Below are positions 43,090 to 56,100 of a DNA stretch of 64,000 nt, in pieces (the stretch's first letter is position 1; the number at the start of each line of letters is the position of its first letter). The notes beneath the pieces were generated by a model. The model was given only the letters and a program-made list of their open reading frames with translations. It did not search any database and was not told the DNA's origin. The translations under genes and the position numbers were made by a program. Source of the DNA: Prorocentrum cordatum. Taxonomy: Eukaryota > Sar > Dinophyceae > Prorocentrales > Prorocentraceae. Where the stretch lies: the NCBI GenBank assembly GCA_963575745.1, contig CAUYUJ010016294.1, positions 863,317 to 927,316 on the forward strand, in the 5' to 3' direction.

Positions 43090-43740
43090 ACGTGCGCAAC
43101 AGCTACACGGCTGGAACACACATCGGTTTCACAAGGGGGCTTTCGCCCAAAAGCGCCGTGCACATTCGTCTGAAAATATTGCCTCGGCTTCAAGGATGGA
43201 TAGGGAAACGTTTTCAAAATGGGGCTCTCGCCCGAAACGACTGAAGAGAAAAATATTCGTCTGAAAAGGGTGGAAGGGGTCGTGTTCAAACTGGTGGTCT
43301 GGCCGGAGCGCCGTGCACATTCAGCGTACGATTGTACAGCAGCCTCAGGGACGAACGGCGGCTCGATCTCAAAACATTGATCTCCCTTCAGCGCCGCGCG
43401 CATTCGTCTTTTAAAAGTTCGCAACAGCTTCATGGATGAGGGGGGCATTTTCAAAGTGGGGCTCACGCCTTAGCGCCGCGCCCATTCGACAGTCGACCCA
43501 AAAAGATTTCAACCATTACATGGATGGAGGACGGCTCCTTTCCAAAATGGAGCGTTCGCATTCTACTTCGTTGAAGTGCCAGAAGCTTGATCTTGTGTAA
43601 CAGCTTCGCAGAAGAAGGGCGGCTCATTGTCAAACTGGCGCTCTCGCTGGAGACGCTCTCAAAGTCCAGGACCCGAAGTGCACAATTGTTCAACACTTAA
43701 CACGAATGAGCAGGTCCTGTTTCAAAACATGATTATCGCT
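43090..43740. repeat. degenerate ~83-bp tandem array
   Basis: GCGCCGTGCACATTC or a variant recurs at about 43156, 43309, 43391 and 43474, with weaker copies between and after. Each unit also has GCAACAGCTTCATGGATG-like and TTCAAAATGGGGCTCTCGCC-like segments. Confidence 0.75.
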
Positions 43741-44279
43741 GGACATGTCGTTGATCTGGATGGTCATACCGCTTCGTATGCTTTATCATACCCTGAGAGG
43801 ATGCATGCAAAGTACCCAGGCGCCCAAACGGCGCAGGCAGAAACAATGGCTCTTCGAACGATGTTCAGGGTAAAGCTGGGGGAGGGGGGGGGAGAGGCAG
43901 AGAGGAGGCGACAGGAAGCTCCACGCAGGAATAATCAGCACGCGTATGGCAAAAAACACGCGACGCACTGCAGTGTCGGCCGTCCGCGTAGGATACATGC
44001 AGCTCATTTTCCAAACGAGGATCTCGCCTGAATAGCAGGCCCCTGGGTTGCTGGACTTGCATGGGGGGCACTTCCTGTGGTGAAGAGAACCGCATGTAGG
44101 GCCTACCTTGAAGAAAGGTGTTGAGACGGAAGGGCCCATTGCAGCATCGTTGATGCAACCTGGGTTGATTATGGTCCTCCTCGTGCTCCTCCTCCTCCAA
44201 CGTCGGACGCCTCCGGCCGCGCGTTCATGCCTCCGCTCCAGATGAGCCCATCAAAGCAAGTGTCGTTGTCGTAGCCATC
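43741..44279. other. no gene seen
   Basis: A few weak copies of the preceding array (TTCCAAACGAGGATCTCGCC near 44010). No coding motif. Confidence 0.3.
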
Positions 44280-44409
44280 ATGGACATCCGTATCATCCTC
44301 ATCCTCATCGTCATCATCACCATGAGATCGTCACCATCCTCGCATCCTCGTCGCCATCATCATCAATATAACAACCATCATAATCATTGTCATTGCCACT
44401 CGGTCCTAG

Positions 44410-44476
<67 letters not shown>

Positions 44477-44775
44477 GGCATCAACCTTATCATCCGCGTC
44501 ATCATCACAATCATCCTAATCACAACCAATATGATCACCATCACCCTGACCAACACCATCAACATCGTCATCCTCGGCACCGTGACCATCATCTTTAACA
44601 GTACCGTCCACTTCCTCCTCCTTCTCCTCCTCCTTCGCCCCCTCCTCCTCCATCCTCCCCGCGCCTTACGTATACTCCCCTCCTCCCTCCGTCCTTCCTC
44701 TCCCCTTTTACCTCCTCCCCCCATTTCCCTCCGCCTCCTCCTCCACTTCCTCCTCCTCCTCCTCCTCCTCACCTA
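44280..44775. repeat. CAT and TCC microsatellites
   Basis: Pure (CAT)n at 44409-44478, imperfect around it, and TCC-type repeats at 44610-44775. Confidence 0.95.
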
Positions 44776-45489
44776 CTCGTCCCCGCCTGCGGCCAGAGGG
44801 GCTGCCGGTCCAGGCGGAAGCCCTATTGGAGAAGCGAATTGCTTAACGGCGCGGGCTGACGGACCCGCATAGCGCATACGCATGCAAGAGGTTTCCGATC
44901 AAGCAGGACAAAGAGACTCTCGTTATGCCTAGCAACCAGATGCCCCACTGTCCACCTGCACTAGCCTTTGGCGACTTGAAACATCGCGCCCGAGATGTTT
45001 CACTATGTTCGGCATCCCCGAACCCCAACCCCCATGCCCACCCTGGCGGGCAATGGAAGCGGAGGGAGCGGGAGGGTAGTAAGGAAGAGGGAGAAAGATT
45101 CGAGTGGCTGGAAGGGAGGAAAGGAAAGAGGAAAAAAAGGAGGATGACAAGGAGGAAGACGAGAAAGGGGAGGAAAAGCAACGAAGAGAAACGCGCACGA
45201 GGTCGAGGAGAGGATCAGGGCTTGACTGGTGGGAACAACGAGAGTTTCTACGGCGGGCTGCGCCGCCACATTCTGTAACTATATATTCCTCCCGGCGCGA
45301 GATTGGCTCCAGCTTCCGCCGCCCCGCGGGGCCCCGCTGGTCCAGGGCGGGGCAAGAGCCTATTGCAGGCAGGCGCTGCTGGGTCGACCAACACGACGGT
45401 CGATGATCGAAGCTTTGAGCGGTCTTGACGCTCTGCGGCCTCCAGGGACCTCTGGGGGCCTCCACAAACACCTGTCGCGACCTTCAGAA
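44776..45489. other. no gene seen
   Basis: Purine-rich GGA/GAAG stretch at 45050-45190. No motif on either strand. Confidence 0.3.
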
Positions 45490-45600
45490 ACCTCCAGAAA
45501 AAAATCGAAGAGGGAGGAGAAGGAGGAGGAGAAGGAGGAGGAGGAGAAGGAGGAGGAGGACGAGGACGAGGACGAGGAGGAGGAGGAATAGGAGAACCAG
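45490..45600. repeat. GGA/GAC microsatellite
   Basis: (GGA)n with some GAC units. Confidence 0.9.
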
Positions 45601-45689
45601 AGGAAAGCAATGATGTATCAACGATGCTACAGTACACCACCCTGTCCCGAATCCCCTCTTCATAGATGGAAGCATTCCTGCGCGGAACG

Positions 45690-46115
45690 CCCCCTTGAAA
45701 CACGAATGCAACGTGATGGGGCACTGGCACCCCCACCCGAAAGAGCTCCGATGTTGTTTTTCCGAATGCCTCTCCGGCGGGCGTGCCCTGCGCGGGGCGT
45801 TCCTCCCTCTCGGAGGCCGTTGCCCGCCCGGAAACGCGGAAGGACACAAATGCCCCGGGGGGCGGGTGGACCGCGGAGGCCACGCGTCCACGTCAGAGGC
45901 TAGAGTCGGAATGGCCGCGGACGGTGAAGCGACTGTCTGTGCCCACCGCATGGTGCCAAAGCGCCCCCTGCATTAAACGTAACGTCCATGGCACTGGCAG
46001 CTGGCACCCCCGCCAGAGAGAGCTCCGACGCTACTTGTCCGAATGCCTCTCCGGCGGGCCTACCGGGCGTGGAACGCTCCATTCCTTTCGGCGGAGGCCG
46101 TTGCCGCAACTCGCC
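45690..46115. repeat. ~275-bp imperfect direct repeat
   Basis: The block with CCGAATGCCTCTCCGGCGGG (45755-45774) and GGAGGCCGTTGCC (near 45817) recurs at 46038-46057 and near 46099. Both are preceded by GGCACTGGCA and GAGCTCCGA. Confidence 0.8.
45881..45983. repeat. ~100-bp dispersed repeat, left copy (possible LTR of element E)
   Basis: About 85% identical by eye to 50149-50250, sharing ATGGCCGCGGACGG, GAAGCGACTGTCTG and CCCCCTGCATTA. The two copies are 4.27 kb apart in the same orientation and lie on either side of the gag-like remnant. Confidence 0.8.
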
Positions 46116-46589
46116 CCCGCCGGCCGGCGCCTCGCCACAACCCGTGAAGCAACGGGCGCACGTGATAGAGACACGGCGCGCCCCTGGAGCTAGCGCGCGC
46201 AGCCAGCCCGAGCCTCCAGCCTCCGCGCGTCGACCATGCAGCTGCTGGCACGGTGGGCGACACAATCAATATCGCGCGCAACACGCCACAACCGCGATTC
46301 AGCACCTGCCACCTGCCAGGAGCCACTTCCACCGGCGCTGGCAGATAAGCGCTGCCCACCCGCATCCTGGCGGACAACAGCGCCAAGTAACTCGCGTCGC
46401 AGCGGCTGGCGGTCCATCTCAGAGCGCACCTGGCCGAGAACTACCAAAACGAGCCTGTGCGGCGCGAGTCGGCCGCGGCGGAGCTCGGCGAGTTCGGCTC
46501 GCACGTCTGCGACCTGGCCGAGAACGGACTCGAGGTCGACACTGCTGAGCAGCTCACTGCTGCACGCGCGCGCGACCCATCCCGCCGCC

Positions 46590-47060
46590 GCCTGCAGAGA
46601 TGCCTCCCGCGCCGAAGGACAGGCCCGGCAGAACGGCGGGGCGCCGAAGCGCCGGGCCGCGAATGGATGCCGGACCAGGCCAGACGGGGGCCAGGAGATC
46701 CAGCGGAGGCGCCAGGTCTGGCTGGACGCCAGAGGCAAGCCGGCCGCGCGCAGGTCCTGGCGGAACGGCTGGCCGTAGCGCGCCACGTGCCAGACCTCCA
46801 CATGCCGCAGAAGGCTGGGCGAGCGCGCAGGCCCAGCGGAACGGCCGAGGGCCGACGTGCCAGGCCAATGCCAAACTGGACGCCCAAGCATGGCAGATGC
46901 CGGCCAGGAGATCAGGCGGAACGGCCAGCCGCAGCGAGCCAACGCGCCGGGTCTGGCCGGAGGCCGACGCAAGCCAGCCGCGCGCAGGGCCCGGCAGAAC
47001 GGCCGGCCGCAGACGGCCAACGTGCCAAGCCCCCCGGATGCCGGAGCTAGCTGCACGCGC
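46590..47060. repeat. GC-rich minisatellite
   Basis: Units of about 45-70 bp recur with AAGCCGGCCGCGCGCAGG and CCCGGCAGAACGGCCGG variants, also CCAGGAGATC. The long Arg/Pro/Ala-rich frames on both strands result from this. Confidence 0.75.
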
Positions 47061-48559
47061 GCGCGGGCCCAGTGGCACGGCGCACGATGGCGACGACGCC
47101 AAGCTAGGGCAGCACGCGCCAGCCCCACGTCGACAGCACGTCCGCGCACTTCGCAAGCGCGGGCGGACGCGCGCGGAATGCCGCGCGGCGCCCCCCCCCT
47201 CGGGCGGCGAGCCGGCGGCGCCCCGGAGCTCCGACCCCCCGGGGGCGCCCCGCGGCCCCGAGCCAGCCCACGGGGATCCCAGACAAGGCCCCGCCACAAC
47301 AAGACGCGCTGCCGCCTCAAAAAAAAATAAACCCCAGGGGGGGGCGGCGCCCTCTCGAGCCCCCGACCCCCCCCATCGGGGACTTCCAAATTGGAAAGGA
47401 CGAAAGTCGCCATTTGAGCTCTGCCAGCATTTTGGCGGGGGCCATTTTAAACACGGCTAGACAGATGAACGCATGACCCACGGTCAGACGCACCCCTCGG
47501 CCCGCATCAACATCACAGCGCCGGCGGCCCCAGTGGCCCAGAGGCGCCCTCAGCGCCGCGGAGATCGAGCTCTGGGACGCCGGGCGCGGGGAGTCGCGCG
47601 GCCTCGGCGCGGGCCGCGGCGAGCTCCGCAGGGCGCGCGGCGCGGCCCGGCGCGGAAAGCCGGGGAGAGCACGTCGGCGGACGCGCGGCGCTCCGCCTGC
47701 AGGCGCGACTACGCGCCCCCACCGGCGCCGCGCGCGCCACCAGGCGATCTCGCGGGCGACGCTGCGCTCGGCCGCGCCGCGGGGCCCCTCGCGGGAAACG
47801 CCGCCGAGGGGCGCAGGCAGCGCGGCGGCGGAGCAGCGAGACTCAGCCGCCGCGCGGCCCTCGCGGAGAACCCCGATGCCCCGGTCGACCAAGCCCACAT
47901 GCTCGACGCCCGGCGGCCGAACCCGCCCGCGCCGCTCGCAGAACGGCGGGCGGCCCTCGAGGTCCACCGCGCGCTCGAGGAGCCCTGACAGGTCAAGCGA
48001 CGCCTCGAAGACGGCCGCGGGGACAAGCGCGCTGGGCCAGACGTCCCGCCCGACCCCCAGAAGCGCGCCCTCCAGCGGCCGAGCCACCGCGGCCTCGCCG
48101 GGGCCCTCGGACTGCCGCTGCGCGGCGCGGAAGAGCTATAAGCCGAGCGCCGCGCGGAGGTGGGGCGGCGCTGCTCCGCCGCCGCGGCGCCGATGCCCAC
48201 GACGCCAGCGAGCGCGTGGCGCAGATACTCTGCCGGCGGCGGCGGGCGCGCCGGCCTGTCCGCGCGCGGCCGCGAGCCCCTGAAGCAGGGGCCCCCGTCC
48301 TCGGCGCGCGGCGACCAGGTCCGATCGGGCCGTCGCGGACCAGAGGCTGGGTCACTCGCGCTACAGGCCCTCTGGATTTCGCAAACCCACGCGACCGGCG
48401 GCGCCCTCGGCCCGCTCGAGGTCGGCAACGGACGCCTGGGCCCCACCGCGGAGGACCATCGGGGCACGCGGCCCGATGCGGCCCTCGCCAGCAGAGCCAT
48501 TGCTGGGCCCCCCGCGAGGCGCGCGCCCGCGCGGCGCGCGGGGGGCAGCTCTCGGCCAG
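47061..48559. other. no gene identified, extreme GC
   Basis: Both strands are open in several frames because A and T are rare. No motif recognised. The start of the next minus-strand open frame (48087) is not supported. Confidence 0.3.
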
Positions 48560-49940
48560 CGGCGCGAGGATGATCCATGGCGCTCAGGCCTGGAGCGCTG
48601 CCCTCGCGGTCACGAGGCTGCGCCCCCCGGCAACGCCGGTCGAAGGCGCGGCGGGGGCCGCCGCAGACGCGGCAGACGCGCTGGCGGCCCCGCGCGCACG
48701 GGGCACGGGGTCTCGCAGCCCGTGGGCGCGTTGTTCCAGACGTTGCACACATAGGAGGACTTGTCACGCGCGGGGCCGGCGCCTCCGTTAAATTTCAAGC
48801 CGGGCCACGCCCTGCAACCCGCCTGCCGCGGCCGCCACCGCTGCCGCGGCCGCGGCGGCGGGGGCGGCGCGCGCGGCTAGCCGCCCTGCCCCGCTGGCCC
48901 CGCCGCCGGCCCGCCGAGCCCAAAGGAGGCGCGGCCGAAGGGTCCGGCCCACTGCCCGACGGCACGCCCTCCAGCCGGTCGACGAAGGAGCACGGCTGGC
49001 GCCCGCCCCCTCCCCGCACAAGACGCGCCGACATGCGCCCGACACCAATGGCCCACATGGGTGCTCGCATTCGGGCCGCCGTCGGCGGAGGCGCCGATGT
49101 GCCCGCGCCTGCTCGCGATCTCGAGGTACTCCTCAAGGGGCGCGCCCCGCTTCCCGAACCCGACCGCGCAGTCGGCCCGGAAGATATCGCCCCAGCGAAA
49201 CAGGCACATGACAACAGCTGGCGGATGCCCTCCGCCTAGCGCCGAGGGCGGCGCGGCCCCGATCGGAAGACCTGCCGGGCCAACCGCCAAGCCTCGAAGT
49301 TCGACAGGCACGCGAGCATCCTCGTCTCGAGGCACCCGTCGACGAAGGTCTGCGCCTCGAAATTCTGCGTTTTGGCGTTCTGCGGCCATAGGACCCGAAC
49401 GCCCCGATGTCGACGCCCCCAACCAGGCCGCCAGCCCTGGTCGACATCTGCTCGGCCGACGGCCAAGTGCGCTGCGGCGGCGGCCCCTCCGTGACCTGGA
49501 CGCGCCTGAAGCGCGCCGCAATAACGTCGTCCTTCGAGAAGATGGGAACGGTGCCCTCCGCGCCCTGGTTGACGATGTCCGCGAACCGTCTCTTGTCGCT
49601 TTCCGCCAGCGCGGCCGACCGCGACTCCTGCGGGGCAACGGGAGGCTGCGCCTGAGCCGCCTGTGCGGCACCGGCGCCCATAGGCTCGGCGGTGGCAACC
49701 CCGCCACGCCAAAGACCGGCTGGACCGCCCGGCCGTGGAGAATGGGAGTCGCGGCCATGCCCCCGACTTCGAGGTTGCTGAGCACCTGTGTGGGGATCGC
49801 CTCCAGGATCGCGACGACGTCCCAAACTCACCTCTGTGAGGATCGCCTCCAAGATCAAGACGAAGTCGCAGACTGCGGCGCCCGCTTCGCCGCAGATGCC
49901 CGCCACAACAGCATCGGCCATGCCGCCACCGAAGCCTGAT
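48560..49940 (-). pseudogene. retroelement gag/ORF1-like remnant with Cys-rich zinc finger
   Basis: Minus strand, two or three frames. The N-terminal part has ESDKRRFADIVNQGAEGTVP and VGGVDIGAFGSYGRR, then (shifted) NAKTQNFEAQTFVDGC and LSNFEAWRLARQVFRS; this fits the 'F-G-P-Y-G-R-R...K' region of a dinoflagellate retroelement ORF1 family. Near 49170 a frame reads WGDIFRADCAVGFGKRG. The C-terminal part has VCNVWNNAPTGCETPCP (near 48740) and, shifted, RQRVCRVCGGPRRAFD (near 48670), giving a C-x-C-x-C-H/R type zinc finger. No RT follows. Confidence 0.4.
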
Positions 49941-50148
49941 GACCCGAGAGCGGTCTGGAAGGCAAGCCCTGTAGCGACCGGCTACGCCACCAGCGGTGCC
50001 GCCGCGGCCTTCGGAAACGGCCTGCCAGGCTCACCCCCCGCGGCGGCCGCCGCGGCCGCGGGCGCCTCAGCAAATCCGCCGAAGCCGAGCTCCATCTCCA
50101 GCCACAAGACAGAAAGCCCCGAATGAACCGTGAGAAAAACCGCGAGAG

Positions 50149-50250
50149 CCACGCGCCCACGTCAGAGGCGAGAGCCAAAATGGCCGCGGACGGCGAAGCG
50201 ACTGTCTGCACCCACCGCATGATGGCAAAGTGCCCCCTGCATTAGACTGA
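50149..50250. repeat. ~100-bp dispersed repeat, right copy
   Basis: Partner of 45881-45983; see there. Confidence 0.8.
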
Positions 50251-50639
50251 ATGCCAATAGCCATAAACTGCACGCAGGTGTCCCGTGACAACCCCGCTTT
50301 GAAAAAGAACATCCCTGCTTCCGTGCATTCGTTTCTTATAGAAGTTGTTGCCATTTGAATATCAAACGAGAGCCCCATGTTGACAAGGAACAGCCCACCA
50401 TCCGTGCAAACAATGCACCGCTGCTATACATGTTTGGAAACCCACCACCGTGCCCCCTAGCACGTTGAAGCGTGGTACAACGCCAAGGGCTGTCTGGCAG
50501 GGCGTGCGTGTTCTTCTACAAGCCCCCCCACCCTCTCGCCGCGCTCACGTGCATGCATCGCCCCTTTCCCAAAGCCACGATCCTTCCTGCAAGATTATAG
50601 GTCCGCGCGCTCGCAAAGCCACGATCCCTCGTAAAACAC
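50251..50639. other. no gene seen
   Basis: Balanced composition, weak similarity to the 83-bp array (TTTGAAAAAGAACATCC, GTGCATTCGTTTCTTATAG). Confidence 0.3.
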
Positions 50640-51330
50640 TGCGGGCCCGCGCCCCCGAGCCTCCAAGGCGGCCCAGGCAGGCAACCAGGGCCGCCAAGAT
50701 GGTCCAGCATGCGGCCCCAAACTGTCCAAGATGGCCCTAATGCGGCCCAAGATGGCCTCAAGACGGGCGAAGAGGCCTCCAAGAACACCCAAGAGAATAC
50801 GAAGACAACAAGGTCCGAAGAAGCCAAAATCAAGAATGGTCCCAATGTTTTTGAACGATATTCGCATTCTCGCTCTCAGCTCAAGGCGGCCCAAGAAGCC
50901 TCCAAGATGGCCCAAAGACGGCTCAAGAGGCCCCCAAGAGAGTCCAAAGAAGGCTTTAGCGGCTTTAGAGCTCTAGAGGAATCGGCGATGGTCTAGGAGG
51001 CCTCCATAACGGCCCCAAGATGGCCCAAGAGGGCCTCCAGAGAGACCCAAAACAGCCGTAGAACCGACCCATACAGTAAGGATGCGCGACAAGGATGCAA
51101 GGGCTTTGGACAACTATGTTGACATTTTTCGAGCGGGGACGGGCCGAAGGGATGGGCCGAAGGGGCAAGGATGCAAGGGTAACAATGGAAAGCTGCTCAG
51201 CCTTACTATGCGGGTTGACTGTAGAAGGCCCGTCGACGGCCCAAGACGGTGACAAAATGGTCCCACGACATCCCCCAGGACACCCCCATACGGCCAAGAG
51301 CGCCCCAAGATGGCCCAGGAGAGCCCCATG
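50640..51330. repeat. CCAAGATGGC repeat array
   Basis: Same family as 39480-41330, less regular, broken by a unique stretch at 50830-50880 and 51060-51230. Confidence 0.85.
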
Positions 51331-51344
51331 GCGGCTTCAGGAAA

Positions 51345-51690
51345 CCCAAAATTGGGGATGAGGCTACACGCAACACTTATTTTCTCTTGACGACAAAGTG
51401 CCGTCGGAGACTTCTCATTGCGGGCCCACCGCCCGCGAGAGAGGCATATCGGGCACGTCTTCGCGACAATGCCATCGTCCGCCACTACCCTCCTCTGACC
51501 CTCGAATTTGAAGCGAGAGGGGGACCAAAGCGAATGTGAGACTTGCATGCTCTGGACCGCAGCGCGCATGGCGGCGCCGCCAATCAAACCCACAGCGGGG
51601 GATCGGGACATACGGAGAGCATCACCCGCCGCGAGCTCGCCCGCGCCACGTGCGCAATACAACAACCAGTATGAGACAACCGTTTACGGA
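51345..51690. repeat. composite-repeat module, copy 1
   Basis: Shared with copies 2-5: GCGGGCCCA..CGCCCGCGAGAG, in part, CTCTGGACCGCAGCGCGCAT, GGCGGCGCC, GCGGGGGATC, then ACGGACGGTGCTGCTGCGAA and a CAG run. The plus strand reads QPFTDGAAAKKQQQ at the end. Confidence 0.85.
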
Positions 51691-52019
51691 CGGTGCTGCT
51701 GCGAAGAAGCAGCAGCAAGCACAGCAGCAGCAGCCGCGGCAGCAGCAGCAGCAGCAGCAGCCAGCAGCCAGCAACAGCCACAGCAATCGCAGCAGCAGCC
51801 ACAGCAGAAGCAGCAGCAGCAAGAAGAGGAGGAGGAAAAGTAGGCGGCGGCGGTAGGTGGGCCGGACGCGGCGGCGGCGGTAATGGGGCCGAACGCGGCC
51901 GCGGCGGCGCGCGGCTGGCGCCGACATTCTCAGACGCTTGGCCCCGGTGGCCGCAGCCGCAGCAGCCGCGGCAACAGCAGCAGCTGCAGCAGCAGCAGCG
52001 GCAGGCCTCCAAAACGGAC
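51691..52019. repeat. CAG/CGG-rich tract
   Basis: (CAG)n to 51830, then CGGCGG-rich sequence and again CAGCAG to 52000. Confidence 0.9.
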
Positions 52020-52165
52020 CAACAGAGCCCCCACAGAGACCCAAGACGGCCGTAAAAGGCCCGCCAGCCGCCCAAAACGGCGACAGGACGCCCCACCCAC
52101 GACGGCCCAAAGAGGGCCCAAAAACGGCCCAAAAGCACCCCAAGACGGCCGAAGAAGTAGCCCCC
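52020..52165. repeat. GACGGCCC array
   Basis: CCAAGACGGCC and CCAAAACGGC units; a variant of the CCAAGATGGC family. Confidence 0.8.
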
Positions 52166-52556
52166 AATTGGGGGCGAGGCGACACGTAGCTTGGAATCTG
52201 CTCTTGACGGCATGGCGCCATCGGAGATTTCTCCTTGCGGGCCCAGCGCCCGCGGGAGAAGCACAGTGAGCACGACTTTGCGGTAATGTCATCGCCCGCC
52301 GCCGCCCCCCCCCATCCTCGGATGTGGAGCGAGAAGGGACCCAAGCGAATACGATATTTCGCGCTCTGGACCGCAGCGTGCACGGCGGCGCCACCACAGA
52401 ATCACATCCGCGGCGGGGGATCTGGCCACATGGCGAGCATCCCATGCCGCGCGCTTGCTTTCGCCACGAGCGCACTACAAGAACAAAAATGAAGCAAACG
52501 TTCACTGACGGCGCTGCTGCGAAGAAGCAACAGCAGAGCCGCCGCAGCGAGCAGTA
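52166..52556. repeat. composite-repeat module, copy 2
   Basis: Same landmarks as copy 1 with ~80% identity by eye. Plus strand ends KQTFTDGAAAKKQQQ then a stop. Confidence 0.85.
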
Positions 52557-52735
52557 GCAGCGGGCCCCCAAAACGGGCCCACGACGGTCCAAGAAGGCCT
52601 CCAGAAAGACCCAAGACGGCCGTAGAAGGCAGTCGACGGTCCAAAACGGCGGCAAGATGGCCCCACGACGGTCCCCCAAGACACCCACACACGGTCAAGA
52701 GGGCCCCAAGACGGCCCGAGAGAGTCCAAAGACGG
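52557..52735. repeat. GACGGCCC array
   Basis: Follows module copy 2, as the array at 50640-51330 precedes copy 1. Confidence 0.8.
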
Positions 52736-52767
52736 CCAGAAGAACACACACACACACAAAAAAAAAA

Positions 52768-52875
52768 TGGGTGTGAAGCAACACATTCTTCGCTCGACGG
52801 CAGAATGCCGTCGGAAGCTTCCCATTGTGGGCCCAGTGCGCGCGAGAGGAGAGGGGAACGCTGTGAGGCCCTCCT
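52768..52875. repeat. composite-repeat module, copy 3, truncated
   Basis: Only the start of the module (GACGGCAGAATGCCGTCGGA, GTGGGCCCAGTGCGCGCGAG) is present. Confidence 0.75.
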
Positions 52876-52944
52876 TTCTGATAATTTGCGCATCCGTTCT
52901 ATCATGAAATGTTTCGGTTTGGTCATGAAGTATCACATCATCGT

Positions 52945-53265
52945 CAGTACTTACATCATCGTCATCATCATCAGCAGCAGCATCATAAGCATCACCATCA
53001 GCAGCAGCAGCAGCATCAGCATCATCATCAGCATCATCATAAGCATCAGCATCATCATCACTATCATCAGCATCAATATCATCATCAGCAACAGCATTAC
53101 AATCATCAACATCAGCAGTATCATCATCACCGTCATCATCACAATCAACAAGATCATCATCATCATCATCAGCAGCAGCAGCAGCATCATCGTCATCGTC
53201 ACCGTTAGCACCACAGCATCATCATCAGCAGCATCATCATCTCCATCATCTCCATCAACATCGTT
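52945..53265. repeat. CAT/CAG microsatellite
   Basis: Imperfect (CAN)n. Confidence 0.95.
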
Positions 53266-53279
53266 TTCGTGCTGGGGTG

Positions 53280-55092
53280 TCTCCAGCACGCCTTCAGGCA
53301 ATCTCACAAAAAGGGTATCAATTGCTAGGACCTGCAATGGCAGCACCTTGAGCTGAGGAAGGCTAGAGAGGAAAACAAGAAAAAGCAGGGAGACCATGAA
53401 AAAGCAGTTGTGTTCACATGGAGAACTGTTGCTTACCAAAAACGACAAAGTAGCAAGCCCAGTGGCCGTCGCTGATTTCATGGTGCAGTTCCCCCACACT
53501 GAGTCCCCTTTTGTAACAGCCTTTACACAAGGATTCCTTATTGTGGATACCTTAATAACAATTTTATTGTGGGAGATCTGCAATGGCCTCCACAGCTAAA
53601 ACCTTGTTGTAGCAGCCTTACAAAGGGATTCCTTGTGTGGCGGCTTTACAACATGATTTCAAGTGTGAGGGATCTGAGGCGGCGGCACCCTGAGCCCAGG
53701 AAACCTAGAAAAAGACAGGAAAAACAGGAAACATGCAAAACCGCAGATGTTCACAGGGGAAAATGGGAAAAAGCTTGGAAAACCTGTGACGGTCGCAAGT
53801 TTCATTGTGCAGATCCAGCACACTTAGAATCCTTTTCGCAGCAGCCTAGAAACGGATCCTTTTTGTGGAGACCTTTCAAAATGATTTAGTGTTGGAAGAG
53901 CTGCATTGGCCTCCACACTGAGAATCCTGTCGTAGCAGCCTGTACCAGAGAATCCCTGTTGGCGGCGTTACAAAACAGATCAACGTGTAGGGGATCTGCA
54001 GCGGCGGCACACTGAGCCCAGGATAACGAACGAATAAAATAAAGAAAACCATGAAAAACATGACTGCGCATGCGTGTCCACAAGAAATATGGAAAAGCCC
54101 AGAATACCTGTGAATGTCGATATTTGTATGATGCTGATCCACCACACAATGCATCCTTGTGTAGCAGCCTTTGCAAAAGGATTTAAATGTGAGAGATCTG
54201 CAATGGCCCCCATACTTAGAATCCTTATGTAGCAGCCTGTACACAGGGGTTCCATTTTATGGCGGCCTTACAGAAAGGCTTCACGAATGGGAGATCTGCA
54301 CTGGCGGCACCCTGAGCCCAGGAAAGCTACAGAGGCAAGCCAGAGAAACAGGAAAAACAGTACAAAGTGCATGCTTCCACCAGAGAAACTAAGAAAAAGT
54401 TGGGAAAACGTATGACCGTCGCTATTGTTATGGCGCAGATCCCCCCCACTTGAAATCAATGTGTACAAGCTGCCACAAAACGACTTCAAACGTGGAGGCC
54501 ATTGAAGATCTCCCACAATGGAAATCCTGTCAGCTTGGAAACGCTGCCACGAACGGATTCTGAAGGTGGGGGATCAGCATCATAAAAATAGCTCCAGCCA
54601 CAAATTGTTATAGCTTTCTCCTCGTTCCCGGTGAAAGCACAAGTGCTGTCCTGTTTTTCGGTGTCCTGTTTTCTTATGTACCTTTCCTGGGCTCAGGGTG
54701 CCGCCAATGCAGATCCGCTACACGTGCATCCTTTTTGTGTATGACCGCCACAAAAGGAATCCGCTTGTACATGCTGCGACAAAAACTAGATGTGGACGAC
54801 ATGGCAGATCTCCCACCATGAAAACCGCAACAAAATGAATCCTCGTGCACTTGCAGCTACGGAAGGATTATAAGTTTGAATTTTCTGCACCAACATAATA
54901 GCGACCCTTACAGGTGTTCGTAGCTTGTTCCACTCTTCACCCTGGGAAAAGACAAGTGTTGCATTGTGCGTCCTATTCTTCTCGTTTTCTTCTTTAACTT
55001 CCCGACCGCCACTTCAGATCCCCCACAGTTGAACCCCTCTTAACCAAGGCCGCCACAGAAATCCGCCGATCCGGCGTGTGAGTTTCTGAGAG
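53280..55092. repeat. higher-order repeat, ~300-320 bp
   Basis: GGCGGCACCCTGAGCCCAGG recurs at about 53684, 54004 (one change) and 54304, and in reverse near 54680. Each unit also has GAGATCTGCAATGGCC, AATCCTTGTGTAGCAGCCTG and GGCGGCCTTACAAAA variants. The same family resumes at 56160-56830. Small frames here are unlikely to be genes. Confidence 0.85.

Positions 55093-56100
<1,008 letters not shown>

Larger units (their letters stand above)
45984..50148 (-). mobile_element. retroelement E interior, very GC-rich, decayed
   Basis: Between the two direct repeats, the only recognisable coding is a gag-like part at 48560-49940 (-). No RT was seen. The unit could be a short LTR element or a non-autonomous derivative. 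Confidence 0.35.

Noticed and set aside
46190-48767. Long Arg/Ala/Pro/Gly-rich frames of 200-400 codons on both strands
   Set aside because: Extreme GC content removes stop codons; no motif was recognised and opposing frames are equally long.
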